The notes beneath the pieces were generated by a model. The model was given only the letters and a program-made list of their open reading frames with translations. It was not told where the DNA came from and searched no databases. The position numbers and the translations under genes were made by a program. Positions 35,304 through 44,318 of a stretch of DNA of 64,000 nt are shown here, piece after piece. Source of the stretch: Brevundimonas fluminis (GTDB lineage: Bacteria > Pseudomonadota > Alphaproteobacteria > Caulobacterales > Caulobacteraceae); contig NZ_RQWJ01000004.1 in NCBI RefSeq assembly GCF_003934285.1, positions 310,001 through 374,000 of the forward strand, written 5' to 3'. Position 1 is the stretch's first letter. The number at the start of each line of letters is the position of its first letter.

Positions 35304-36680
35304 TTGACCGACATCCTGATGCCGGCGCTGTCCCCCACGATGGAAGAGGGCACGCTGACCAAGTGGCACATCAAGGCGGGCGACACGGTGTCGGCCGGCC
35401 AGGTGATCGCCGAGATCGAGACCGACAAGGCGACCATGGAGGTCGAGGCCGTCGACGAGGGCGAGGTGCTGGAGATCCTCGTCCCGGAGGGCAGCGAGAA
35501 CGTGAAGGTCAACACGCCGATCGCGCGCCTCTCGGGCGACGACGCGGGCGCGTCGGCGCCGAAGGCCGAATCTGCCGCCAAGGCGGCCGTCGAGGGCAAG
35601 ACCGGCGATCCTGAGAAGGCCCCGCCGACGGGGGGAGCGGCCGAGGAGCCGGTGAAGCCGAAGGTCGAGCTCAGGGACCCGGAGATCCCGGCCGACGCCA
35701 AGCTGGTCAAGACCACCATCCGCGACGCCCTGCGCGACGCCATGGCGGAGGAGATGCGCCGCGACGAGAGCGTGTTCCTGATGGGCGAGGAAGTCGCCCA
35801 GTACCAAGGCGCCTACAAGGTCAGCCGCGAACTGCTGCAGGAGTTCGGCGAGCGCCGGGTGATCGACACGCCGATCACCGAATACGGCTTCGCCGGCGTC
35901 GGCGTCGGCGCGGCGATGTCGGGCCTGAAGCCCATCGTCGAGTTCATGACCTTCAACTTCGCCATGCAGGCGATCGACCACATCATCAACTCGGCGGCCA
36001 AGACCCTGTACATGTCGGGGGGGCAGATCCGGGCGCCCATCGTGTTCCGTGGGCCCAACGGCGCCGCCAGCCGCGTCGGCGCCCAGCACAGCCAGGACTA
36101 TTCCGCCTGGTACGCCCAGGTGCCGGGGCTGAAGGTCATCGCGCCTTACGACGCCGCCGACGCCAAGGGCCTGCTGAAGGCGGCGATCCGCGATCCGAAC
36201 CCCGTTGTCTTCCTCGAGCACGAGATGATGTACGGGCTCGAGTTCGACGTGCCCGACGTCGAGGACTGGATCGTCCCGATCGGCAAGGCCAAGGTTCGCC
36301 GCGAAGGGACTGACGTCACCATCACCGCCCACAGCCGAATGGTCGGCTTCGCCCTGCAGGCCGCCGAGAAACTGGCCGAGGAAGGCATCAGCTGCGAGGT
36401 CGTGGACATCCGCACCCTGCGCCCGCTGGACACCGACACCATCGTCGAGAGTGTGAAAAAGACCAGCCGTCTGGTCTCCGCCGAGGAAGGCTGGGGGCCG
36501 ATGGGCGTCGGCGCCGAGGTCGTGGCGCGAGTGATCGAGCACGCCTTCGACTACCTCGACGCGCCGCCGTTGCGGGTGCATCAGGAAGACGTGCCGCTGC
36601 CCTACGCCGCCAACCTGGAGGCGCTCTCCCTGCCGGGCGTCGACAAGGTCGTCGCCGCCGTGAAGGCGGTCATGGCATGA
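35304..36680 (+). CDS. pdhB: Pyruvate dehydrogenase E1 component, beta subunit, with N-terminal lipoyl domain
   Basis: E1-beta of the PDH complex. The 458-residue protein has an N-terminal biotinyl-lipoyl domain (about 1-80, lipoyl-lysine in [11 protein letters not shown]), a Pro/Ala/Lys-rich linker (about 85-130), and a transketolase-type core ([20 protein letters not shown] onward) with [21 protein letters not shown] lipoyl domain on E1-beta is known in alphaproteobacteria. The TTG at 35304, three bases past pdhA, fits. The lipoyl-domain DNA is nearly identical to that of pdhC for a long stretch. Stop and next start overlap by four bases. Confidence 0.96.
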   Translation: MTDILMPALSPTMEEGTLTKWHIKAGDTVSAGQVIAEIETDKATMEVEAVDEGEVLEILVPEGSENVKVNTPIARLSGDDAGASAPKAESAAKAAVEGKTGDPEKAPPTGGAAEEPVKPKVELRDPEIPADAKLVKTTIRDALRDAMAEEMRRDESVFLMGEEVAQYQGAYKVSRELLQEFGERRVIDTPITEYGFAGVGVGAAMSGLKPIVEFMTFNFAMQAIDHIINSAAKTLYMSGGQIRAPIVFRGPNGAASRVGAQHSQDYSAWYAQVPGLKVIAPYDAADAKGLLKAAIRDPNPVVFLEHEMMYGLEFDVPDVEDWIVPIGKAKVRREGTDVTITAHSRMVGFALQAAEKLAEEGISCEVVDIRTLRPLDTDTIVESVKKTSRLVSAEEGWGPMGVGAEVVARVIEHAFDYLDAPPLRVHQEDVPLPYAANLEALSLPGVDKVVAAVKAVMA

Positions 36681-36994
36681 GCGAGCCGGTCGAACATCGC
36701 CTGAACGTTCCCGACAGCGTCGCGGCCGATCCCGAGGCGATCGAGATCCTGCGCATGTGGTGGTCGAGGCGCGAGCCGGTCATGGCCATCAAGCCGGCCT
36801 TCTCGGACCCGACCCAGTTCGGCCGCATGCTGGCCTACGCCGCCCGTCACATGGCCCACGGCTACGGCGTGCGGCACGGCATGGACGAGAAGCAGGCCTA
36901 TAACCAGATCCTGAAGGGCTTGTCGGAGGTCATCGCGGCCGACGACGTGCGCACGGTGGCCGAGCCCGAAGCGGCGAAGGGGAGCGTGCAATGA
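36677..36994 (+). CDS. DUF5076 protein inside the PDH operon
   Basis: A 105-residue soluble protein of no known role, overlapping pdhB and pdhC by four bases on each side, so firmly part of the PDH operon. It contains [20 protein letters not shown] (about residues 22-41), [17 protein letters not shown] and [15 protein letters not shown]. No catalytic motif is visible; mostly helical. The overlaps suggest fixed stoichiometry with E1 and E2, perhaps as an assembly or regulatory subunit of the PDH complex. That role is inference from position. Confidence 0.85.
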   Translation: MSEPVEHRLNVPDSVAADPEAIEILRMWWSRREPVMAIKPAFSDPTQFGRMLAYAARHMAHGYGVRHGMDEKQAYNQILKGLSEVIAADDVRTVAEPEAAKGSVQ

Positions 36995-38274
36995 CCGACA
37001 TCCTGATGCCCGCCCTGTCGCCCACCATGGAAGAGGGCGTGCTGGCCAAGTGGCACGTCAAGGTCGGGGACGTGGTCTCCGCCGGCCAGGTGATCGCCGA
37101 AATCGAGACCGACAAGGCGACCATGGAGGTCGAGGCCGTCGACGAGGGCGAGGTGCTGGAAATCCTGGTCGCGGAAGGAACCGAGGGCGTGAAGGTCAAC
37201 ACGCCCATCGCCCGTCTCGCCGGCGACGACGCCGCGCCCGCGCCGAAGAAGGCCGAGGCGCCGAAAGACGAGACCAAGGCCGGGTCTGCCAACGCCGCCG
37301 CCCCCGCGAGCGAACCCGCCACGGAGGCGCCGAAAGCCGCTCCGGCTCCGGCTCCGGCGACGGCGGCCGGCGAGCGCATCTTCGCCTCGCCGCTGGCCCG
37401 CCGGATCGCGGCGCAGAACGGCGTCGACCTGTCGACCGTCAAGGGGACCGGCCCGCACGGCCGGATCGTCCGCCGCGACGTCGAGGGCGTGAAGGGCGGA
37501 GCGGGAACCGCGGCGGCCGCGGGCGCGCCGCCGAAGGGCGAGCCGCGCCAGGTTTTGTCGCTGGAGCAGCAGGGCATTCCGGCCGGCAGCTACGACCTGA
37601 TCCCGCTGGACGGCATGCGCAAGGCCATCGCGCGCCGCCTGACCGACAGCTTCCGCGACGTCCCGCATTTCCCCCTGACCATCGACTGCGAGATCGACGG
37701 CCTCCTGGCCGCGCGCGCCCGGGTCAATGCGATGCTGGAGAAGGACGGCGTCAAGGTTTCGGTCAACGACTTCGTGCTCAAGGCCTCGGCCATGGCGCTG
37801 AAGGCCGTGCCGGAGGCGAACGCCAGCTACACGCCGGAGGGCATCGCCATGCACCACCACGCCGACGTGGCGATGGCGGTGGCGATCGACGGCGGCCTGA
37901 TCACCCCGATCGTCCGCGCCTGCGAAACCAAGTCGCTGCGGCAGATCGCGACGGAAGCCAAGGATCTGGCCAAACGCGCCCGCGACCGCAAGCTGAAGCC
38001 CGACGAGTTCCAGGGCGGCACCTTCTCGGTTTCCAACCTCGGCATGTTCGGCATCAAGGCCTTCGCCTCGATCATCAACGAGCCGCAGGGCGCGATCATG
38101 AGCGTGGGGGCGGGAGAACAGCGCCCGGTCGTCAAGGACGGCCAGCTGGCCGTGGCCACGGTCATGACCGTGACCCTCACCTGCGATCACCGCGTCGTGG
38201 ACGGCGCGGTGGGCGCGCGCTTCCTGCAGGTCTTCAAGGCGATGATCGAAGACCCCGTGACCATGCTGGCCTGA
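36991..38274 (+). CDS. pdhC: Dihydrolipoamide acetyltransferase (PDH E2)
   Basis: E2 transfers the acetyl group from lipoyl-lysine to CoA and forms the PDH core. The 427-residue protein has one lipoyl domain (about 1-80, [11 protein letters not shown]), a Pro/Ala linker, the peripheral subunit-binding domain ([35 protein letters not shown], about 130-165) and the catalytic domain, ending with the active-site block [17 protein letters not shown] (His in DHRVVDG). It overlaps the DUF5076 gene by four bases. It is followed by lpdA after ten bases. Confidence 0.97.
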   Translation: MTDILMPALSPTMEEGVLAKWHVKVGDVVSAGQVIAEIETDKATMEVEAVDEGEVLEILVAEGTEGVKVNTPIARLAGDDAAPAPKKAEAPKDETKAGSANAAAPASEPATEAPKAAPAPAPATAAGERIFASPLARRIAAQNGVDLSTVKGTGPHGRIVRRDVEGVKGGAGTAAAAGAPPKGEPRQVLSLEQQGIPAGSYDLIPLDGMRKAIARRLTDSFRDVPHFPLTIDCEIDGLLAARARVNAMLEKDGVKVSVNDFVLKASAMALKAVPEANASYTPEGIAMHHHADVAMAVAIDGGLITPIVRACETKSLRQIATEAKDLAKRARDRKLKPDEFQGGTFSVSNLGMFGIKAFASIINEPQGAIMSVGAGEQRPVVKDGQLAVATVMTVTLTCDHRVVDGAVGARFLQVFKAMIEDPVTMLA

Positions 38275-38284
38275 GGACGAGACC

Positions 38285-39688
38285 GTGGCTGAATTCGATC
38301 TGATCGTCATCGGCTCGGGCCCCGGCGGCTATGTGGCCGCCATCCGAGCCAGCCAGCTGGGCCTGAAGACCGCGATCGTGGAGCGCGAGAACCTGGGCGG
38401 CATCTGCCTGAACTGGGGCTGCATCCCGACCAAGGCCCTGCTGAAGTCGGGCGAAAAGTACGAAAGCCTGTCGCACCTCAAGGACTATGGCCTGTCGGCC
38501 GAGAAGATCGGATTCGACTTCGACGCCATCATCCAGCGCTCGCGCAACGTCGCCAAACAGCTGAACGGCGGCGTCGGCTTCCTGATGAAGAAGAACAAGG
38601 TCGAGGTCATCGAGGGCACGGCGAAGCTGGAAAAGGGCAAGGACGCGCCCAAGGTCGTGATCGCGCTCAAGGCCGGCGGATCGCGCACGGTCGAGGCGAA
38701 GTCGGTGATGCTGGCCGTCGGCGCCCGCGCCAGGGCGATCCCCCAGATCGGGCTGGAGGCCGACGGCGACCGCATCTGGGCCTATCGCGAGGCCATGGCG
38801 CCGAAGTTCATGCCGAAATCCATCGTCGTGATCGGGTCCGGCGCGATCGGGATCGAGTTCGGCAGCTTCTATCGCGCGCTCGGTGCCGAGGTGACCGTGG
38901 TGGAGGCCCTCGACCGCATCATGCCGGTCGAGGACGAGGAGGTGTCCAGGGCGGCGCAGAAGGCGTTCGAGAAGCGCGGCATGAAGTTCCGCACCGGCTG
39001 CAAGGTCACCAGGGTGGCGAAGGACAAGTCCGGCGTGAAGGTGTCGATCGAGGCCGGCGGCAAGGCCGAGACGCTGGAGGCCGAGGTCTGCATCTCGGCC
39101 GTCGGCATCACCGCCAACACCGACGGCATCGGGCTGGAGGCGCTGGGCGTGAACATGGACCGCGGCCACGTCACCATCGACGGCCACTGCGCCACGAACG
39201 TAAAGGGGCTCTACGCCATCGGCGACTGCGCCGGCGCGCCGTGGCTGGCGCACAAGGCGTCGCACGAAGGCATCCACGCCGCCGAGCACATCGCCGGCTT
39301 CAAGACGCCGACCGTGCAGTCGCCCATCGCCGGCTGCACCTACGCCCAGCCCCAGGTCGCCTCCGTGGGCGTGACCGAACAGCAGGCGAAGGCCGAGAAG
39401 CGCGAGGTGAAGATCGGCCGCTTCCCCTTCAAGGTGAACGGCAAGGCCATCGCGTCGGGTGATACCGAGGGCTTCGTGAAGACCATCTTCGACGCGAAGA
39501 CGGGCGCCCTGATCGGCGCGCACCTGATCGGCGCCGAGGTGACCGAGATGATCCAGGGCTACGTCACCGCCATGACCATGGAGGCGACGGAGGAAGACGT
39601 CCACGGCATTGTCTATCCGCACCCGACCATGTCCGAGGCCATGCACGAAGCGGCGCTCGACGCGTACGGCCGCGTGATCCACGTCTGA
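38285..39688 (+). CDS. lpdA: Dihydrolipoamide dehydrogenase (PDH E3)
   Basis: E3 reoxidises the dihydrolipoyl groups of E2 (and of E1-beta here) with NAD. The 467-residue protein has the FAD loop LIVIGSGPGGYVAAIRASQLG, the redox-active disulfide in GGICLNWGCIPTKALL (two Cys four apart), the NAD loop IVVIGSGAIGIEFGSFYRALG, and the C-terminal catalytic His-Glu in HPTMSEAMHEA. Last gene of the PDH operon. No terminator hairpin is obvious in the 98 bases after it. Confidence 0.97.
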   Translation: MAEFDLIVIGSGPGGYVAAIRASQLGLKTAIVERENLGGICLNWGCIPTKALLKSGEKYESLSHLKDYGLSAEKIGFDFDAIIQRSRNVAKQLNGGVGFLMKKNKVEVIEGTAKLEKGKDAPKVVIALKAGGSRTVEAKSVMLAVGARARAIPQIGLEADGDRIWAYREAMAPKFMPKSIVVIGSGAIGIEFGSFYRALGAEVTVVEALDRIMPVEDEEVSRAAQKAFEKRGMKFRTGCKVTRVAKDKSGVKVSIEAGGKAETLEAEVCISAVGITANTDGIGLEALGVNMDRGHVTIDGHCATNVKGLYAIGDCAGAPWLAHKASHEGIHAAEHIAGFKTPTVQSPIAGCTYAQPQVASVGVTEQQAKAEKREVKIGRFPFKVNGKAIASGDTEGFVKTIFDAKTGALIGAHLIGAEVTEMIQGYVTAMTMEATEEDVHGIVYPHPTMSEAMHEAALDAYGRVIHV

Positions 39689-39786
39689 CCCCCCGCTACA
39701 TTACGGATTAGACACCCCTTCGCGCTTGCCCGGACGGCTTCGCTCGCCCTAGTGTCCCGGCCTAAGTCGCGTGGGGAGTTCGTGAT

Positions 39787-40509
39787 TTGCCGCATCCGCT
39801 GGGCATCGCCTTGGGAATCCTGTCGCTGACGGCACAGGATCCGACGACGCCCGCGCGTCAGGATCCGCCCGCGTCGCCGCCGATCTTCCAGCCGGGTGCG
39901 CCGGGTCAGCCGACGCGCACGGTGACGGCCGAGCAGGCCGCCGAGCTGGCGCGCACGACCTACACAGAGGCGGACGTGCGCTTCATGCAGCACATGATCG
40001 TCCACCACGCCCAGGCGGTGGACATGGTCAAGCTGCTGGAGGTGCGCGGACACTCCCCGCGGGTCAAGGCGCTGGGCCGGCGCATCGCCATCGGACAGGC
40101 GTCCGAGATGGACCTGATGCGCGGTTGGCTGCAGGCCCGCGGCCAGCCCGTCGAGGCGCACGACCTCCACGCCGGGCACGGCGCCCCGGCCGCAGGCGGC
40201 CACGACGCCCATGCCGGACACGCCGATCATGCGGGACATGCGGCCGCGCCTTCCGAAACGCCGATCATGCCGGGCATGCTGTCGCCGGCCCAGATGGCGC
40301 GTCTCGCCGCCGCGGAAGGCGTCGAGTTCGACCGCCTGTTTCTGGAAGGCATGATCCAGCACCACCAGGGCGCGCTGGACATGGTCGAGGAGTTGCTGGC
40401 GCTGCCGGACTCCGCCGAGGACACCCTCTTGTCCGACTTCGTGACCTCGGTCGTCGCCGACCAATCCTCCGAAATCCTGCGCATGCGCAGTCTTCTCGCT
40501 GAACTCTGA
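39787..40509 (+). CDS. DUF305 family protein with His-rich linker
   Basis: DUF305 is a ferritin-like four-helix fold found in exported proteins, often next to metal-resistance genes. The 240-residue protein splits the domain into two halves: FMQHMIVHHAQAVDMVKLLEVRG (about residues 66-88) and FLEGMIQHHQGALDMVEELL, separated by a linker rich in His-Ala-Gly (about 123-155, for example GHDAHAGHADHAGHAA). The His-rich linker could bind copper or other metals. The start is probably TTG at 39787; the N-terminus is only weakly signal-like. A DUF305-LVIVD gene pair follows, with a 16-base gap. Confidence 0.82.
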   Translation: MPHPLGIALGILSLTAQDPTTPARQDPPASPPIFQPGAPGQPTRTVTAEQAAELARTTYTEADVRFMQHMIVHHAQAVDMVKLLEVRGHSPRVKALGRRIAIGQASEMDLMRGWLQARGQPVEAHDLHAGHGAPAAGGHDAHAGHADHAGHAAAPSETPIMPGMLSPAQMARLAAAEGVEFDRLFLEGMIQHHQGALDMVEELLALPDSAEDTLLSDFVTSVVADQSSEILRMRSLLAEL

Positions 40510-40525
40510 ACCTGAAGGAGCGGCC

Positions 40526-42358
40526 ATGTTCGTTCGCAAGACCCTGCTTTCCTCAGCCGCCGCCCTTGCGGTCCTGTCCGGCGCCGTCGCCGCCCAGGCC
40601 CAGCAGGCCTCGGTCCCCGTCGTCGCCGTCGACGAACGGACGCGCCTGTCGGACGGCATCATGGACGCCGGTCAGGCGGCGAAAGGCCTGGCGCTGGAGC
40701 ATGCCGTCGCGCCTCCGCCCGGCTTCTTCGATCCGGCCATGATCTTCGCCCCGCCGACGACGCAGGAAGAGGGCCAGGCCCTCAACGCGCGCATCCAGGC
40801 CAGCCCGGACACCTTCAGCCCGCTCGCCCTGTCGAACACCGACATGGCGCTTTCAGGAAATCGCCTTTTCGTCGGCAACTTCAACGGCTTCAATGCCTAT
40901 GACGTGTCGTCGGGCAAGCCGGAGCTGATCCTCTCGGTCGTCTGCCCGGGCGGGCAGGGCGACCTGTCGGTCCACGGCGACCTGCTGTTCATGTCGGTGG
41001 AAGAGAACCGCGGTCGCGTCGACTGCGGAGCCAGCGGGGCAGGGGGCGCGGTCAACGCCGAGCGTTTCCGCGGCGTGCGCATCTTCGACATCTCGGACCT
41101 GCAGAACCCGCGCCAGGTGGCGGCGGTCCAGACCTGCCGGGGGTCGCACACCCACACCCTGGTCCCGAGCTCTGATCCGAACGTCCTCTACGTCTACAAC
41201 TCGGGCACCTCGGGCGTGCGCCGGGCCGAGGAGCTGTCGATCTGCTCGTCGGGCGAACCGGGCCGCAACGCCGACACGGCGCTGTACTCGATCGACGTCA
41301 TCAAGGTGCCGCTGGACCGTCCGCAGGACGCCGCCATCGTCAATCGTCCGCGCATCTTCGCCGACGAGAACGGCCGCATCGACGGCCTCTGGACCGGTGG
41401 CCGCATCGGCGTGACCAGCCAGGAGACGGCCCAGACCAACCAGTGTCACGACATCACCGTCTTCCCGGGCATCAACCGGGCGGCCGGCGCGTGCGCGGGC
41501 AACGGCATCTTCCTGGACATCTCCGATCCGGAGAACCCGAAGCGCATTTCGGACCTGTTCGACCCGGACATGGCCTACTGGCACTCGGCGACGTTCGACA
41601 ACACCGGCGACAAGATCGTCTTCACCGACGAGTGGAGCGGGGGCATCGGCGCCCGCTGCCAGCTTGAGGATCCCGCCACCTGGGGCGCCAACCTGATCGC
41701 CACCGTCGGCGGCGACGGCAAGCTGCGCGGCCGCGCGTTCCACAAGCTGCCGTCGGCGCAGAACGCCAGCGAGAACTGCGTCGCCCACAACGGCAACCTG
41801 ATTCCGGTCCCGGGACGCGACCTGATGGTGCAGGCCTGGTACCAGGGCGGCATCTCCGTGATGGACTTCTCCGATCCGATGAAGCCGGTCGAAATCGCGT
41901 ACTTCGACCGCGGCCCGCTGGACGCCGATCGGCTGATGGTGGGCGGTTCGTGGTCGGCCTACTGGTTCAACGGCCGCATCTATTCCAGCGAGATCGCGCG
42001 CGGCGTCGACGTTCTGAAGCTGGTGCCGTCCGACATGCTGTCGCCGGCAGAAATCGCCGCGGCCGAGGCGGTCCGGATGGACGTGATCAACCCGCAAACC
42101 CAGACGCGGGTCGAATGGGCCGACACGCCTGACGTGGCCATGTCCTACGTCGACCAGCTCACCCGCTCGGGCGCCGATGCGGCCCTGATGCGTGAAGCCA
42201 GGGCCGTGGTCGACGGCTGGCGGGCCGGCTCGGCCGACGCCGCCACCGCGGACGCCGTCGCGGCGCGTCTGACCGAGGCGGCGGGCGCACGCGGCGTCAG
42301 CGCGGTCGACGCCCGTCGCATGCGGGCGCTCGCCGGCGTGTTCGAGCGCATCGGCTAA
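40526..42358 (+). CDS. Secreted LVIVD-repeat beta-propeller protein
   Basis: The 610-residue protein has a signal peptide (about residues 1-26, ending AQA) and LVIVD-type propeller repeats, seen as FRGVRIFDISDLQNPRQVAAV, GIFLDISDPENPKRISDLF and ISVMDFSDPMKPVEIAYFD. Four or more cysteines are spread through the chain (for example SVVCPGG, VDCGAS, SICSSG, ENCVAHNG), consistent with disulfides outside the cytoplasm. The function is unknown; such propellers are thought to be surface or binding proteins. It follows the DUF305 gene with a good AAGGAG ribosome-binding site. Confidence 0.85.
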   Translation: MFVRKTLLSSAAALAVLSGAVAAQAQQASVPVVAVDERTRLSDGIMDAGQAAKGLALEHAVAPPPGFFDPAMIFAPPTTQEEGQALNARIQASPDTFSPLALSNTDMALSGNRLFVGNFNGFNAYDVSSGKPELILSVVCPGGQGDLSVHGDLLFMSVEENRGRVDCGASGAGGAVNAERFRGVRIFDISDLQNPRQVAAVQTCRGSHTHTLVPSSDPNVLYVYNSGTSGVRRAEELSICSSGEPGRNADTALYSIDVIKVPLDRPQDAAIVNRPRIFADENGRIDGLWTGGRIGVTSQETAQTNQCHDITVFPGINRAAGACAGNGIFLDISDPENPKRISDLFDPDMAYWHSATFDNTGDKIVFTDEWSGGIGARCQLEDPATWGANLIATVGGDGKLRGRAFHKLPSAQNASENCVAHNGNLIPVPGRDLMVQAWYQGGISVMDFSDPMKPVEIAYFDRGPLDADRLMVGGSWSAYWFNGRIYSSEIARGVDVLKLVPSDMLSPAEIAAAEAVRMDVINPQTQTRVEWADTPDVAMSYVDQLTRSGADAALMREARAVVDGWRAGSADAATADAVAARLTEAAGARGVSAVDARRMRALAGVFERIG

Positions 42359-42383
42359 TCGGGTCGTCCTGACGACCAGCAGG

Positions 42384-42413
42384 CGGCGGGGAGGGCGCAG
42401 GTCCTTCCCGCCG
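42384..42413. terminator. Possible bidirectional hairpin between LVIVD gene and DUF3606 gene
   Basis: CGGCGGGGAGG (42384-42394) can pair with CCTTCCCGCCG (42403-42413), with one wobble pair, between two convergent genes. No T-run follows, so factor-independent termination is doubtful. Confidence 0.35.
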
Positions 42414-42426
42414 TCGTCGTTCGGGC

Positions 42427-42609
42427 TCAGCGCTTCTTGCCCAGCTCCGCGGCGATGTCCCTGGTCAGGCGCCCGACCTTGCGGTGCGCCGCGGTGATCT
42501 GGTCGCGGGTCACGCCCCAGCGTTTCATCCAGTACTCGACGGCCTGACGTTCCGAGAGGTCGAGCCGCTCCTTGTCGATGAAGCCGCGTTTGTCCTTGAG
42601 ACCGGCCAT
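42427..42609 (-). CDS. DUF3606 small protein
   Basis: A 60-residue cytosolic protein with the DUF3606 pattern: DKERLDLSERQAVEYWMKRWGVTRDQITAAHRKVG, followed by LTRDIAAELGKKR. DUF3606 proteins are very short and lack a known function. The ATG at 42609 (MAGLKDKRG) is preferred because upstream in-frame text is not family-like. It is monocistronic, convergent with the LVIVD gene, with 120 bases of non-coding sequence before the next gene at 42730. Confidence 0.75.
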   Translation of the reverse strand: MAGLKDKRGFIDKERLDLSERQAVEYWMKRWGVTRDQITAAHRKVGRLTRDIAAELGKKR

Positions 42610-42729
42610 GAGTGCTCCTGTTCGCTGCGTCAGGAGGGTAGCCGCGCCGGCCCGGCGACGCGAGCGCACGACGGGACCAGCAGCCTCCCGTCATCGCCTA
42701 AGACATATTATGCGAAATCCGGTCAGGCT

Positions 42730-43533
42730 CTACGGAGCGACCACGGCGCTCCAGCCGTCATGGGCCACCTCGACGTTGGCCGGAACAAGCGCCGCCAGAA
42801 CCTTGTAATCCATGTCGATATGGAGGTTCGTCAACACCGCGCGCTCCACCTCGGCCGCGGCTATCCACTCCAGCGCCCGGTCAAGATGACCGTGCGTGGG
42901 ATGAGCCGTGAACCGCAAGGCGTCGACGATCCAGACCGCACTCCCGCGCACCGCGTCGAGCGCGGCCCCGTCAAGCTCGTCGACGTCGCTGGAATAGCTG
43001 ATCGGTCCGCAGCGCACGCCGAGGCTGCGGATCGGCCCGTGCCCCTGATCGAAGGTCCGGACCGGCACCGGGCCGCCGGCGCCGTCGATCGTCCACGGCG
43101 CGCCGTGCGTCGGCAGGTCGCGGCACTCAAGGATCGCCGGATACCCCTGCACGCTTTCGAAGATGTAGCCGAACCGCGACGTCAGGGCCGCGCGGGTCGC
43201 GTCGTCCATCCAGGCCGGAATCCGCCGTCGCTTCCGCATAGCGAAGACCCGCAGGTCGTCGATGCCGTGCGTCTGGTCGGCGTGGTCGTGGGTGTAGATC
43301 ACCCCGTCGACGTGGGTGATCCCGGCCGCCAGCGCCTGCTCCCTGAGGTCCGGGGAGGTGTCGATCAGCACGTTGGTGACGCCCTCGGCGCCCCGCCGCC
43401 GCACCAGGGCCGAGCAGCGCGTCCGCCGGTTCCTTGGTTCGGAGGGATCGCAGGCGCCCCAGTCGCCGTCGCCGCGCGGCACCCCGCCCGAAGAGCCGCA
43501 GCCCAGAATCACCACCTCCAGCGCGTCGCTCAT
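42730..43533 (-). CDS. MBL-fold metallo-hydrolase (PhnP-like)
   Basis: The 267-residue protein is a metallo-beta-lactamase-fold phosphodiesterase-like hydrolase. It begins EVVILGCGSSGGVPRGDGDWGACDP, the PhnP/tRNase Z-like opening, has the zinc motif YTHDHADQTHG (HxHxDH, about residues 81-91), VLIDTSPDLR, and a late LRFTAHPTHGHLDRALE with the second His cluster, then NLHIDMDY. The ATG at 43533 overlaps the TatD stop by four bases. The last gene of a tmk-holB-tatD-MBL operon, as usual in alphaproteobacteria. The substrate is unknown. Confidence 0.87.
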   Translation of the reverse strand: MSDALEVVILGCGSSGGVPRGDGDWGACDPSEPRNRRTRCSALVRRRGAEGVTNVLIDTSPDLREQALAAGITHVDGVIYTHDHADQTHGIDDLRVFAMRKRRRIPAWMDDATRAALTSRFGYIFESVQGYPAILECRDLPTHGAPWTIDGAGGPVPVRTFDQGHGPIRSLGVRCGPISYSSDVDELDGAALDAVRGSAVWIVDALRFTAHPTHGHLDRALEWIAAAEVERAVLTNLHIDMDYKVLAALVPANVEVAHDGWSAVVAP

Positions 43534-44318
43534 GCGCCCGCCGGCCTCGGAATCCGGTCGAAAAGCGCGAAGAAGGCGTCGGTCGTGCGCGCCTCCGCCT
43601 CTTCCCGCGACCAGCCGCGAAGCTCCGCCAGCTTGTCGAGAACATGGATCACATAGGCCGGCTCGTTGCGCCGTCCCCGGTGCGGCACGGGCGCGAGGTA
43701 CGGGCAGTCGGTTTCGACGATGATCCGGTCGGCCGGCATGTCCCGGATCACCGCGCGCACGTCCTCCGCCGCCTTGAAGGTGGCGATCCCTGAAACCGAG
43801 AACCAGGCCCCCATTTCGGCTGCGTCTTTCGCGAGTTCCGGCCCGGACGTGTAACAATGCATCAGGAGCTTGAAGGGCCCGTCCGCCATCTCTTCCCGCA
43901 GCACCCGGCCCATCGCGTCGTCGGCCTCGCGCGTATGCACCACGAGCGGCAGACCGGTGGCGCGAGCCGCCCGCGCATGCTGGCGGAAGACCGCTTCCTG
44001 GATGTTCCGTGGGCTGAGGTCGTAGTGGAAGTCGAGGCCGCACTCCCCTATTCCGACGACCTTTTTCAGCTTCGACAGCTCGACGAGTCGCGGGGCGGCC
44101 AGATCGGCGTAGTGCCGTGCCTCGTGCGGATGGACGCCGACCGTGCACCAGACGTCGTCGTGCGCCATGGCCAGAGCGTGCGTCGCCTCGAACGTCGACA
44201 GCCTGTCGGAGATCTCGACCATCAGGCCGACCCCCGCCGCGCGCGCGCGGGCGATGACCTCGTCACGGTCCTCGTCGAACTGCGGCGCATGCAGATTGAC
44301 GTGGCTGTCGATCAGCAT
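43530..44318 (-). CDS. tatD: TatD-family metal-dependent hydrolase
   Basis: TatD proteins are TIM-barrel metal-dependent DNases or hydrolases. The 262-residue protein has most family motifs: GIGECGLDFHYDLSPRNIQEAVF, LVVHTREADD, LMHCYTSGPELAK and IIVETDCPYLAPVPHRGRRNEP. The first metal motif, normally DSHxHLD, reads DSHVNLH, so the second His is Asn. The ATG at 44318 starts at that motif and overlaps holB by seven bases. It sits in the holB-tatD-MBL cluster. Catalytic competence is uncertain because of the changed His. Confidence 0.88.
   Translation of the reverse strand: MLIDSHVNLHAPQFDEDRDEVIARARAAGVGLMVEISDRLSTFEATHALAMAHDDVWCTVGVHPHEARHYADLAAPRLVELSKLKKVVGIGECGLDFHYDLSPRNIQEAVFRQHARAARATGLPLVVHTREADDAMGRVLREEMADGPFKLLMHCYTSGPELAKDAAEMGAWFSVSGIATFKAAEDVRAVIRDMPADRIIVETDCPYLAPVPHRGRRNEPAYVIHVLDKLAELRGWSREEAEARTTDAFFALFDRIPRPAGA

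Noticed and set aside
34089-36581. Minus-strand open frame of about 830 codons opposite pdhA and pdhB
   Set aside because: It is composed of His/Asp/Leu/Gly-rich antisense text without domain features and lies over two clear PDH genes.
39689-39786. Possible terminator after lpdA
   Set aside because: No stable hairpin with a T-run could be found by eye in the 98-base gap.
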